From contig CASERZ010000016.1 in NCBI GenBank assembly GCA_949290515.1, forward strand, positions 1 through 35,903: DNA of 35,903 nucleotides, in the 5' to 3' direction. The notes below the pieces were generated by a model. The model was not told the DNA's origin. It did no database searches and saw only the letters and a list, made by a program, of their open reading frames with translations. This document shows, one piece after another, positions 8,956 through 16,046 of this stretch (its first letter is position 1; the number at the start of each line of letters is the position of its first letter). This DNA comes from an uncultured Christensenella sp. (GTDB taxonomy: Bacteria; Bacillota; Clostridia; Christensenellales; UBA3700). Both the position numbers and the translations under genes were made by a program.

Positions 8956-9942
8956 TTAGTTTATTTTTATATTGACATTGTATGCGGGAAGTTGAGGCAG
9001 TCTGATAACTAAAAAAGTCATGTTGTTTGAGACGTCTTTACTTTGAGATTCTTTGGCTTTTTTGTTTAGGCTTATATCTAAAAAACCTTTTTCGTATTGA
9101 ATATCTGCGATAGAATATACATACGCGTATGCGTCATTGACGTCTTCTTTTATAAAGTACAGTACAAGCATTTCGTCATTGACGTCAAATGTGTTATAAA
9201 ATTTTTTAAAAGCCGTAACGTATTCTTCGTAATCCTGAATTTTATCGGTAAGCTGATTTTGAGATTCAAGAGCAAAACTTATATCTTTTTCATACTCCTC
9301 ACGTAACCAATTAATATCTGCATTGTAGAGAGTAGTAGCAGTTTTCAAACTACCCTTCCAACTTAAATTATATAGTTTATATTCTATGTTTAGTTCAGTT
9401 TGTTCAACTTGTATCTTCGGCATCAAGAATGCCAAACATTCTTGCGTTGGCATAGATGCATCAGGAGCAAAAATTCCTGAAACAGCCAATGCTGTTTTAT
9501 ATTTATATACATCTATAATCAGTTTGTTTTCCGTTACTGATATATTACTCAATTCATAATAATAAAATCTTTTTTTGTCACTACTGAAAATATTATCCGC
9601 CGTGTAAAAACGTAGCACGAGCATTTGTTTGCCAAAATTTATTTCTGTCGGAAACTCATTAAAAGCTTTGTCAAAATCTTCTTGATTTGTAATGATATTC
9701 GTAATTTCAGAAGGACAATCGTCGGCATCGGGAAGGGGGCTTGTTCTGTTGGCATAAACATATTCATCTTTCATCCACAAAATAGCATCATCGTATAAAG
9801 TAACGCTGTTTTTCAAAGCCGTATCGCTGCTTTCTTGCAAATCGTATGGTATGTCCACTATTTTTTCGCAAGCCGCAACACTTACAAGGCATATTATATA
9901 TATTATAATAAGTACAAAAACTACAAGAAATTTGTTTTTCAT
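8956..9942 (-). CDS. Lipoprotein with two tandem copies of an unknown domain
   Basis: 328 residues with a hydrophobic signal and a lipobox (SVAAC, Cys about 25), predicted to be attached to the outer face of the membrane. The mature part contains two related units of about 130-150 residues. Each begins TLY-x-A-x-W-(M/L)-(K/R)-(D/E)-EY, then has an acidic stretch, FDKAF/VTAFKKF, a D/G-x-(Q/E)-MLVL core, and closes with a hydrophobic strand (FLMPKIQ or FLVIRLPQ). I do not recognise the fold. It is the first gene after an ECF-type promoter (9997-10024) and immediately precedes the Hint-peptidase gene, so it could be an inhibitor, chaperone or substrate of that enzyme (inference). AGGAGG is properly spaced before the ATG. 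Confidence 0.8.
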   Translation of the reverse strand: MKNKFLVVFVLIIIYIICLVSVAACEKIVDIPYDLQESSDTALKNSVTLYDDAILWMKDEYVYANRTSPLPDADDCPSEITNIITNQEDFDKAFNEFPTEINFGKQMLVLRFYTADNIFSSDKKRFYYYELSNISVTENKLIIDVYKYKTALAVSGIFAPDASMPTQECLAFLMPKIQVEQTELNIEYKLYNLSWKGSLKTATTLYNADINWLREEYEKDISFALESQNQLTDKIQDYEEYVTAFKKFYNTFDVNDEMLVLYFIKEDVNDAYAYVYSIADIQYEKGFLDISLNKKAKESQSKDVSNNMTFLVIRLPQLPAYNVNIKIN

Positions 9943-9992
9943 AAGTCCCTCCTTTTTATATCGACCGCTATCTCAAAATAGCCTTTCTTACT

Positions 9993-10163
9993 TTATAGAT
10001 ACAAAAAATGACGTAAAATGTTACTCTCTGATATTTCTTCGGCAAAAGCTGTTCCTGCCCCATTACACATGAATATTAAACATCCAATTTAAATAATGTT
10101 TACTATCATTGCGAAAATTACTACATTTTTTACTTTCTTCTCTTGTTTATTTGCTATTTCCAT
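9993..10163 (-). pseudogene. Small secreted-peptide gene interrupted by one in-frame TAA
   Basis: AAAGGAG precedes an ATG at 10163. The frame reads 24 codons with a basic start and hydrophobic run, then TAA (10089-10091). It then continues in the same frame as GCLIFMCNGAGTAFAEE..., a classic signal-peptide end with an A-x-A site, to a TAA at 9993. Without the stop it would be a 56-residue pre-peptide. Its last codons overlap the ECF promoter of the next gene. It is either a recently inactivated gene or a chance reading. Confidence 0.45.
9997..10024 (-). promoter_or_regulatory. ECF sigma-type promoter (site 3) for lipoprotein and Hint-peptidase
   Basis: Read on the minus strand: GTAACA, exactly 16 nt, GTATCTATAAAG. 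The same element stands before the genes starting at 11826 and 13857. It is 55 nt upstream of the ATG at 9942. Confidence 0.75.
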
Positions 10164-10181
10164 TTTTTCTCCTTTTGTATA

Positions 10182-10658
10182 TTAATAAGGGTAAAGTATT
10201 ATCATAAGTAGGCGATTGTCGGGTTGATATATAAAATAAACCATTTCGGGCGCTTGCATCCAATAATAGGATTTATCGAAATCCGGAACGTATTCCGTCG
10301 GGATAGAATTATCCTCTCCCGCAAATTGTTTGCTTAACTTCTCTTCAATTTCTTCGTCCGCTTCGTTTGAGAATCCGCTGTCTTCCAACCAGTCGTCAGG
10401 ATCAGAATCGAATTCGAAAACATAATATTCTAACGAACGTCCGGGGGAAAGCCCTCTATCCCCTTGATAATCGTACACCATATGCGAGTTTTCGGGAATC
10501 TCCGTTTGGGTTTTTTCTATTGTCCATAATCTGAAATACTTTTCCTTCCTCCCCAAATCGGGAATGTCGTAAAAGACGAACAGAACCATAAAAACAAGGA
10601 TTGCAATAATACCCAGGGCTATTACGAAACTCAATGTTCTCCTTTTTGTTTTTTGCAT
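10182..10658 (-). CDS. Hypothetical single-pass membrane protein (158 aa)
   Basis: A basic N-terminus (QKTKRR) and one transmembrane segment (about residues 9-29) are followed by an acidic extracytoplasmic part rich in Asp, Glu and Tyr. The length is 158 residues and I recognise no family. It follows the 121-aa lipoprotein gene by 29 nt and is probably co-transcribed with it and the gene starting at 11826, i.e. under the ECF promoter at 11886-11913 (inference). A shorter overlapping frame in the same place has no independent support. Confidence 0.7.
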   Translation of the reverse strand: MQKTKRRTLSFVIALGIIAILVFMVLFVFYDIPDLGRKEKYFRLWTIEKTQTEIPENSHMVYDYQGDRGLSPGRSLEYYVFEFDSDPDDWLEDSGFSNEADEEIEEKLSKQFAGEDNSIPTEYVPDFDKSYYWMQAPEMVYFIYQPDNRLLMIILYPY

Positions 10659-10687
10659 ATTTCACTCCTGTATTTTAATTATATTTC

Positions 10688-11053
10688 TTATCCCAGATAA
10701 ATTAACGTCAAACATCCGTTTGATTCATCATATTGCACTTCATAAATAAAATCTTTATCTACATCTATCTCAAAATAAATTTTGCCATCCTTTTCTTTGA
10801 TATCGGCTTTACGGTAAACGCTTCCGCTTACCCACAATTTGGCAGTGTGGCCTTTGATTTCCCAACAAGTTTTGCTGCAATAATCCTCTCCTTGCTCATC
10901 AAAAATATATTGATCGTTTTCCGTATCGCTAGTCGAAAAATAAGGGATATAGTAGCCGTTTGGAATCGGACCGCTATTAACACATCCTAGCAAAGAGCAT
11001 ATGATTAAAATTGTTATAATAATTATAACAAAACTTGCCATTTTTTTATTCAT
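10688..11053 (-). CDS. Small hypothetical lipoprotein (121 aa)
   Basis: A signal segment ends in the lipobox SLLGC (Cys about 24). The mature part of about 98 residues is predicted to be beta-rich (Y/F-alternating strands) and contains two Cys (CSKTCW) that could pair. It resembles small immunity- or inhibitor-like lipoproteins only in general shape; no family is recognised. It sits between two other exported hypothetical genes in a tight leftward run (81-nt and 29-nt gaps). Confidence 0.72.
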   Translation of the reverse strand: MNKKMASFVIIIITILIICSLLGCVNSGPIPNGYYIPYFSTSDTENDQYIFDEQGEDYCSKTCWEIKGHTAKLWVSGSVYRKADIKEKDGKIYFEIDVDKDFIYEVQYDESNGCLTLIYLG

Positions 11054-11133
11054 AGTTATTTTCGCCTCCTATATCATTTATTTAACTTACGCAACAACTA
11101 ACAGATATATCGTCAGTATTTTGCAAGAAACTT

Positions 11134-11826
11134 TTAATCAAAATTAAATGCCGCGATACCTGTGTCGAACCATATATTCCACACCGCTATTTCATCCGCT
11201 TCATACTCTTCCTTATATTCGAATTTGTCATAGGATATCAAATTCAGGTATTTATCCTCTCTTTTTACGGCGGGCACGTATTTTTCCTCTCCGCCTATTG
11301 TTACTTTAAGCAAATACTTTTTCTCTTTTTCTATCCCGTCTATATCATAAGGATTAAACCTTGTAATGGTATTTCCGTATTCAACTGTTTCCCACAGTCT
11401 GTCAGGATAGTGCGCGGCAAATGATTTATCGTTGGTCTTCGTCCACAAAATTCCGTCTTCAAAAAGGCTTGTTTCGCCGGGATGTATTTTATATCTGTTA
11501 AAATCTGTATCCCTAGCCTCTCTATACATTGTTGCTCCTAAAACTTTCTGTATAAATAACGGATTAGAAATTTTTATACAACTACTGCTTCCGTTTGAAT
11601 ACAACGCGATAAAACCTAAAATTTCATCGTCTTCCGTATAAAGATAATCCAATGTGAAATCGTCTCTTTTTGCCGATATTATTTCCGATACTTTCTCAAA
11701 ATGTTCTTCATATGTATAATATTTAGGATTGTTTGCGACTTCCGTCCATACGCACCCTACGGTGATTGCTATGACCACCGCCGCCAATACACACAGAGTA
11801 ATGATTATTGAAACTTTTTTCTTCAT
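11134..11826 (-). CDS. Hypothetical lipoprotein, ECF-regulon member (230 aa)
   Basis: The N-terminal hydrophobic segment ends in TVGC (lipobox, Cys about 25). The remaining roughly 205 residues are soluble, aromatic and charged, without a family I recognise. AGGAGG lies just before the ATG at 11826. It is the first gene after the ECF-type promoter at 11886-11913 and likely heads a three-gene unit with the 121-aa lipoprotein and the 158-aa membrane protein. Confidence 0.78.
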   Translation of the reverse strand: MKKKVSIIITLCVLAAVVIAITVGCVWTEVANNPKYYTYEEHFEKVSEIISAKRDDFTLDYLYTEDDEILGFIALYSNGSSSCIKISNPLFIQKVLGATMYREARDTDFNRYKIHPGETSLFEDGILWTKTNDKSFAAHYPDRLWETVEYGNTITRFNPYDIDGIEKEKKYLLKVTIGGEEKYVPAVKREDKYLNLISYDKFEYKEEYEADEIAVWNIWFDTGIAAFNFD

Positions 11827-11885
11827 ACTTTCCTCCTTTACTTTTAAATTCGTAACAAAATATGAATAATCTCTTTTTACTTAAT

Positions 11886-11913
11886 AGATACAAAAAATAA
11901 CACAAAACGTTAC
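11886..11913 (-). promoter_or_regulatory. ECF sigma-type promoter (site 2)
   Basis: Minus-strand reading: GTAACG, 16 nt, GTATCTATTAAG, 59 nt before the ATG at 11826. Spacer length and both boxes agree with the sites at 9997 and 13886. Confidence 0.78.
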
Positions 11914-11921
11914 ACACAAAT

Positions 11922-11953
11922 AAAAAAAGTTGGAAAATTTTTCCAACTTTTTT
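11922..11953 (-). terminator. Intrinsic terminator of the sigma-peptidase-anti-sigma operon
   Basis: AAAAAAAGTTGGAAAA pairs with TTTTCCAACTTTTTT. It lies 20 nt past the stop codon at 11973 and directly upstream of ECF promoter site 2, so it insulates the next transcription unit. Confidence 0.85.
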
Positions 11954-11972
11954 ATATACAGCAATTTTTCGT

Positions 11973-12644
11973 TTATTCAAATGAGATTATCATATCGAGC
12001 ATTTCTGTCAAACCGCTGTCTTCTGTAAAAGCTATATTTTGATACTCGAAATAGAGTTTTGTGCCGTTTATGATTATTTTTCCTTCTATTTCAAACTCGT
12101 ATATGCCGTCTTCTTTTTTGATTGTTTCTCTATATTCGAGCAGATACCCTTTGTAATTTATACTTTTGTCAAAAACTTTGTTTGCGTATACCCTGTCTAT
12201 ATAATATGGATTAGTAACTATATGCATATTAATAGTATTGAATGCTTCTAAATTATCATACACAAAAATATACATTAAAGATTCTTTTGAAATATCGTCA
12301 TATATGCGTTTCGTTTCTGAATTCTGTAATGATTTAAATTTAAACCCTGTTAGCTTATCGTTTAATTCCACAACAGAAGTGTTAACTGTTTGTTCAAACT
12401 CAAAAGCGTAATGGGGTTCTTTCTGTGATTGATCATTTAATGGCAACGCAATTACCATAACCAAACACACGATTACAATTACGGTCGCAATGGAAGATAA
12501 CGCCCATATAAGTTTTTTATTTATTTGTTTTTTATTTGAACAGTTTTCAAGCATATTTTCGGTTTTTTGTCTAAATACGCTATCCTCTGCCGATTTCATA
12601 GATTTGTCTGCTATGTCTTGCAATTTCTTTTTTATAAATGCCAT
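11973..12644 (-). CDS. Putative membrane-bound anti-sigma factor
   Basis: 223 residues: a cytoplasmic N-terminus of about 48 residues rich in Lys and Glu, one transmembrane helix (about 49-70, IWALSSIATVIVIVCLVMV), then about 150 extracytoplasmic residues. This topology, and its place as third gene after an ECF sigma factor and a secreted peptidase, fit an anti-sigma factor that holds the sigma at the membrane and senses an outside signal. No HxxxCxxC zinc motif is visible, so it would not be a classic ZAS-type. The ATG at 12644 is preferred (GAGGG 6 nt upstream) over a TTG at 12662, which would overlap the peptidase gene. Role assigned by topology and context only. Confidence 0.6.
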   Translation of the reverse strand: MAFIKKKLQDIADKSMKSAEDSVFRQKTENMLENCSNKKQINKKLIWALSSIATVIVIVCLVMVIALPLNDQSQKEPHYAFEFEQTVNTSVVELNDKLTGFKFKSLQNSETKRIYDDISKESLMYIFVYDNLEAFNTINMHIVTNPYYIDRVYANKVFDKSINYKGYLLEYRETIKKEDGIYEFEIEGKIIINGTKLYFEYQNIAFTEDSGLTEMLDMIISFE

Positions 12645-12654
12645 AATGTTCCCT

Positions 12655-13857
12655 CTATTCAATTATTACCGCCATTGCGTCGTCAATAATATTGCTTTTA
12701 GATAAATTCAAATACCCTCCGTTCAAACTGCTGATTCCCGTAGCCACTTCCAACATATTGACGTTTCTGCTGCTGCCGTCCGAAAAAGTGTATCTTATCT
12801 CCTTATAACCAAATGCAACTATGCTGTGATTAGCAAAATACGTAGAATTTTCCACTATATCGCAGCCGTTACCATTGCTAACATCTTCCGTATATACTGA
12901 TTTTCCCATAAATACAATGACGGGAATCTGAGCGTCTATAAATGATTTGACTTGACTAAAACTCATTGTCCCTCCGCTAATACAAGATGAATATGTTACG
13001 TCATAACCTTGACGATTACAGTACGTTTCCATACCGCTCTTAAATTGCGCAACTGTAGCTCCTGCCCCCGTTGTGTTAGTTCCCATATCGTCGTATAATT
13101 GTAGAATTACCTCTCTTAATTCTTCCCCGACTGCATTATATATATAAATACTTCCAGTCCCTCTTCCCGGTGTATAATCCTCAATTAAATTAGTGCAATA
13201 TCTGTCATAATATTGTACTATATTCGCTCCCGCAACGGGAACGCATATGTTGCTTCCCAAACTTGTTTCAGCCGTACACGAAGGTATTCTGTAAGCCAAA
13301 CTAAAATCAGATAATACCGTTTTCGAAGTATAGTAGATTGACTCTTCTTCTGTAGTGATATTTCCGGCAGATGACGCATAGGCAATCTCCGCATAATATT
13401 CGGACTCTTCTAAGGTAAGCGTCCTGCCGTTTTGCATATAATTGCCGTCGGCATATTCAAGATAAGTCATTTGGCTAACATATATCATCTTGTTTTCGCA
13501 ATTCCGCCCAAACGGATTTTCGCTTCCGAAAAACATCTCTTCTAATACAATTTCGTTATTTACGTTAATTATAACGGCAAAGCCATTATCCCCGTTTACC
13601 GTAAAATCGTATATGTAACCTAATTCTTTCAAATCCATATCGTACAACAATTCTTTTTCCGCAGCAATCGTATATTCTCCGGTATATCTCTCTTCAATAA
13701 TTTCCCTGCTACTTTGCAAAAAAACTTCATCGTATTCGTCATAATTCAATTCCATAGCATAAGCTTTCGGCGTTGTTGCCAATATACCCATAGCAATAAT
13801 AACGATAAAAATTAACGACAGCGACAAAATTCTGCAATATGTTTTACTTCTCAACAT
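12655..13857 (-). CDS. Secreted C10/C39-like cysteine peptidase with propeptide
   Basis: 400 residues. A signal peptide (about 9-34, ending AYA) is followed by a propeptide-like domain (about 45-115, GYIYDF...GFAVIIN) and then a papain-like core. The candidate nucleophile is Cys205 in NICVPVAGANIVQYYD, a pattern seen in secreted Firmicutes C10/C39-type peptidases. The candidate His is His344 in NHSIVAFGY. It is therefore probably exported and activated by removal of its N-terminal domain. The propeptide and the spacing of Cys to His resemble the 988-residue Hint-fused protein, so the two are likely paralogues. It is second in the operon, after the sigma gene, with its own ECF promoter overlapping the sigma stop codon. 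AAAGGAG lies 9 nt before ATG. Substrate unknown. Confidence 0.78.
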   Translation of the reverse strand: MLRSKTYCRILSLSLIFIVIIAMGILATTPKAYAMELNYDEYDEVFLQSSREIIEERYTGEYTIAAEKELLYDMDLKELGYIYDFTVNGDNGFAVIINVNNEIVLEEMFFGSENPFGRNCENKMIYVSQMTYLEYADGNYMQNGRTLTLEESEYYAEIAYASSAGNITTEEESIYYTSKTVLSDFSLAYRIPSCTAETSLGSNICVPVAGANIVQYYDRYCTNLIEDYTPGRGTGSIYIYNAVGEELREVILQLYDDMGTNTTGAGATVAQFKSGMETYCNRQGYDVTYSSCISGGTMSFSQVKSFIDAQIPVIVFMGKSVYTEDVSNGNGCDIVENSTYFANHSIVAFGYKEIRYTFSDGSSRNVNMLEVATGISSLNGGYLNLSKSNIIDDAMAVIIE

Positions 13858-13885
13858 TTAAATTTTCTCCTTTGTTTTACTAATT

Positions 13886-13913
13886 AGATACGATAAAACC
13901 TGCGTTTCGTTAC
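13886..13913 (-). promoter_or_regulatory. ECF sigma-type promoter (site 1), overlapping the sigma gene's stop codon
   Basis: Minus-strand reading: GTAACG, 16 nt, GTATCTAATTAG. The TAA stop codon of the sigma gene is part of the GTAACG box. The element is 28 nt upstream of the peptidase ATG at 13857 and would let the peptidase and anti-sigma genes be transcribed without the sigma gene. Confidence 0.78.
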
Positions 13914-14422
13914 ACGTCAGTTAAATTTTTACCTATTTTTTTTAATGCGCGACTGTGTTTTTGTCTTATTGTACCAGCCTTTATGTGCATAATCGCAGAA
14001 ATTTCTTTAAAATTGTATCCTTCCCAATAATACATTCGTATTATTTTTTGACTGTCCCCGTCTAGAGATTTTATCGTATCGTATAAATCTCCGTAAACTT
14101 CGATTTCAAACTGCTGCTCATATTCCAACAAAAGCTCGGGAGCCGATATTCTCTCATTTTTTTCTTTTGCAAGTTTTCTTTTCGCTAAATTTTCGCAACA
14201 TTTGTATACCCACGAAGCGGGATACTCTATATATTCACTTCCTATGTTTTCCTTATGTATTAATTGCAAAAAAAAGTCTTGTGCAACTTCTTGCGCCAAA
14301 GCATCCCCGTATATATATTTTAAATGGAAAACTATTCTTCTATAAAAAAAGTCATACAAAGCATCAAAGGCTTTGACTTTATGAATATTTTTTATTAAAT
14401 AATTAAACTTATAAGTCTCCAT
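13910..14422 (-). CDS. ECF-family RNA polymerase sigma factor
   Basis: A 170-residue sigma-70 family protein of ECF size. Region 2 lies at about residues 20-60 (FYRRIVFHLKYIYGDALAQE..., core binding and -10 recognition) and region 4 at about 115-165. Region 4 has the helix-turn-helix YNFKEISAIMHIKAGTIRQKHSRALKK, minus a few ends, and binds the -35 box. It would redirect RNA polymerase to a small regulon; the shared GTAACG/A...GTATCTA promoters nearby are the obvious targets. A normal-looking promoter (TATAAT at about 14455 on the minus strand, weak -35) precedes it, not an ECF site, so autoregulation is not evident. The cognate regulator is probably the membrane protein two genes downstream. 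Confidence 0.88.
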   Translation of the reverse strand: METYKFNYLIKNIHKVKAFDALYDFFYRRIVFHLKYIYGDALAQEVAQDFFLQLIHKENIGSEYIEYPASWVYKCCENLAKRKLAKEKNERISAPELLLEYEQQFEIEVYGDLYDTIKSLDGDSQKIIRMYYWEGYNFKEISAIMHIKAGTIRQKHSRALKKIGKNLTDV

Positions 14423-14524
14423 TAATTCCCGCTATCAAACTAGTTAAATATAATTATAACACATTTCTATTAGTAAAATAAAGACTTTACCAATCTTTAT
14501 ATAATTTTTATCGTTTGGCACCAG

Positions 14525-14582
14525 GACGTGTGCTTGTCATAGACAAGTGGCGTCGCTTCGCTCCGCCAGACAAGCACACGTC
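14525..14582. repeat. Perfect 14-bp inverted repeat hairpin
   Basis: GACGTGTGCTTGTC (14525-14538) and its exact complement (14569-14582) enclose a 30-nt region that itself has TGGCG...CGCCA. A second imperfect long hairpin (about 14630-14690, GCGAGAGGC...GCCTTCTCGC) follows at once. They may be an end of the decayed mobile element next door, or a terminator without a T-tract. Confidence 0.7.
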
Positions 14583-14606
14583 TGAATAACTCTTTAGCTT
14601 GCTAAA

Positions 14607-14879
14607 ATGAAAGCGAGAGGCAAGCGAAGTTGCCCGCTGATCCGCTTGGGCAATCTTTCGCTTTTTGCCTTCTCGCTATTTTCAATAAGGCAATTCTACA
14701 CTCAAGCCTTAAGAGATGAAAAAAGACTTCTTATTAATCTATTGATACAAGAAATAGTTCTTTATGATGATAAAATAGAAATATATTTTAACAATCCGAC
14801 AACAAAGAGTCCTGACGATGGTCAGGGCTTTTTGTTTTCAAAATGGTCATTGAAAGTCAAAACAAAAGCCCGCTTATAA
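14607..14879 (+). pseudogene. Remnant of a serine recombinase 3' end
   Basis: The 90-codon frame has a start that falls in the hairpin region and is probably not genuine. Its second half reads RDEKRLLINLLIQEIVLYDD, then KIEIYFN. This matches the C-terminal tail of large serine recombinases, where a (K)RxLI-x(2)-(L/F)(I/V) helix is followed by VYDD-(K/R)-(I/V) and a beta strand. The catalytic N-terminus and DNA-binding domains are absent, so this is a fragment (roughly 14700-14830) left by deletion. It is followed by a possible terminator (GTCCTGAC-GATG-GTCAGGGC, then T-rich). With the duplicated tRNA end nearby it suggests an excised or decayed integrative element. Confidence 0.55.
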
Positions 14880-14970
14880 TAAAGATAACGATAGAGATGT
14901 ATCTGCGTTAAAAGCAAAACAAAAAGTCTAAACTAAACACATTTTTCAACGGTTCAATTTAGACTTTTGG

Positions 14971-14991
14971 TGGTGCGGATGACAGGACTTG
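14971..14991 (-). repeat. 21-bp duplicate of the tRNA-Leu 3' end (att-like)
   Basis: Bases 14971-14991 are identical to 15164-15184, the CCA end, acceptor strand and part of the T-arm of tRNA-Leu, in the same orientation. Direct duplication of a tRNA 3' end is the usual trace of integrase-mediated insertion. An imperfect 17-bp inverted repeat (AAAAGTCTAAA.../...TTTAGACTTTT, about 14930-14968) stands just left of it. Confidence 0.75.
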
Positions 14992-15101
14992 TAAGGAGCG
15001 GAGCGACGGAATAGCGAGCAAGCGGTTAGCGTCTTGTGCGAGCGTCACTATTTCGGTAATCCTGACTTTGACAGCAAAAAGAGAGTCGAGTGAAAAGCGA
15101 T

Positions 15102-15138
15102 AAAAAAATAGAGAGGTTGACATCTCTCTAATTTTTTT
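15102..15138 (-). terminator. Intrinsic terminator downstream of tRNA-Leu
   Basis: TAGAGAG - 8 nt - CTCTCTA has A-tract and T-tract flanks (functional on both strands). It lies 26 nt beyond the CCA end of the leftward tRNA gene. Confidence 0.85.
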
Positions 15139-15163
15139 GTCTCAATGCGAGACTCTCGAAAAC

Positions 15164-15250
15164 TGGTGCGGATGACAGGACTTGAACCTGCACAGCCTTG
15201 CGACCATAAGAACCTGAATCTTACGCGTCTGCCAATTCCGCCACATCCGC
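15164..15250 (-). tRNA. tRNA-Leu (anticodon CAG)
   Basis: An 87-nt class II tRNA on the minus strand. The acceptor stem GCGGATG/CATCCGC pairs perfectly, with discriminator A and an encoded CCA. The D-arm is typical of Leu (GGCGGAATTGGCAGACGC). The anticodon stem TAAGA/TCTTA has loop TTCAGGT, giving anticodon CAG for CUG codons. The variable arm is long (GGTCGCAAGGCTGTGC region) and the T-arm contains GGTTCAAGTCC. The 3' end is duplicated at 14971-14991. Confidence 0.97.
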
Positions 15251-15271
15251 ATATGCTGTTTGACAACATAT

Positions 15272-15300
15272 ATAATATCAAAACTTTCGGGTGCCGTCAA
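15272..15300 (-). promoter_or_regulatory. Sigma-A promoter of tRNA-Leu
   Basis: Minus strand: TTGACG, 17-nt spacer, TATTAT, ending 21 nt before the tRNA 5' end. Confidence 0.75.
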
Positions 15301-15390
15301 CCTCTTTTGAACAAGGTTAAAAGGTTTGTAATATTTTTCGGTATGCAAAATATATTATATTGACGAAAAAACGATATAAAAGGACGGATT

Positions 15391-15678
15391 ATGACTCAAC
15401 TGACCACTAACGTAACAACTAGAGCTCCGAAATACGTAAATATAGATTTCGACAAAAACACCGTATACATAAGCGGTATTACCGCAATGATAGAGAGCGA
15501 TGACAAGCAAATCCTTGCCAATATGGGGGACACGAATCTCACTTTATGCGGAGAAAAACTGGAGATAATATCGCTGGATACGGCAGGCAATTTATGTACC
15601 GTCAGCGGGCGCGTGAACTCTCTTAAGTATTCGAAGGGAGCTAAAAAGCAATCTTTAATCAAGAGAATTTTCAAATGA
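15391..15678 (+). CDS. yabP: Sporulation protein YabP
   Basis: A 95-residue small protein of the YabP/YqfC family, which in B. subtilis works with YabQ in the mother cell for spore cortex formation. Characteristic pieces are an early VNIDFDKNTVYISGI, then LTLCGEKLEI, and SGRVNSLKYS near the end. AAGGA lies 6-7 nt before ATG. It overlaps yabQ by 4 nt (ATGA), showing translational coupling. Expression by sigma-E is known for the family; I see no clear sigma-E promoter. Presence of this gene implies a spore former. Confidence 0.9.
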   Translation: MTQLTTNVTTRAPKYVNIDFDKNTVYISGITAMIESDDKQILANMGDTNLTLCGEKLEIISLDTAGNLCTVSGRVNSLKYSKGAKKQSLIKRIFK

Positions 15679-16046
15679 TATTGTCTGAAAGCGTTTCACA
15701 GCCCTATGCACTGACTGTATTTGCAATATTAGGCGCGACGATGGGCGCACTTTATGCGTGCATATATTTTACTGCAGAATTTATCGTTAAGAAAGAGTTT
15801 TTCAGACATACGGCTAATATAATATTCGTATGCGTATATGCCGCGCTGTTCGTGTTGTGCGAGATAAAATTTTTTGACTACAGCTTGCACGCTTATCATT
15901 TTGTTATAGCGTTTTCCGCCAGCGGAATTATTATGGCGGGACTGTGGCTGCTTATGCGACTTTACCGCGAAAAATTAGAGAAAAAATGCAATGCGGCAAT
16001 TGAAAAAATACGGTCGGGCAAGCACTACAAACGTTTTACAAAATAG
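15675..16046 (+). CDS. yabQ: Spore cortex biosynthesis protein YabQ
   Basis: 123 residues with three or four hydrophobic segments (about 10-33, 45-64, 73-96) and a basic C-terminus. It is a membrane protein of YabQ size, directly behind yabP with the usual 4-nt overlap. In B. subtilis YabQ sits in the outer forespore membrane and is required for cortex. The identity rests more on position and topology than on motifs. No divIC follows, unlike in Bacillus; the next 5 kb is almost gene-free. Confidence 0.85.
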   Translation: MILSESVSQPYALTVFAILGATMGALYACIYFTAEFIVKKEFFRHTANIIFVCVYAALFVLCEIKFFDYSLHAYHFVIAFSASGIIMAGLWLLMRLYREKLEKKCNAAIEKIRSGKHYKRFTK

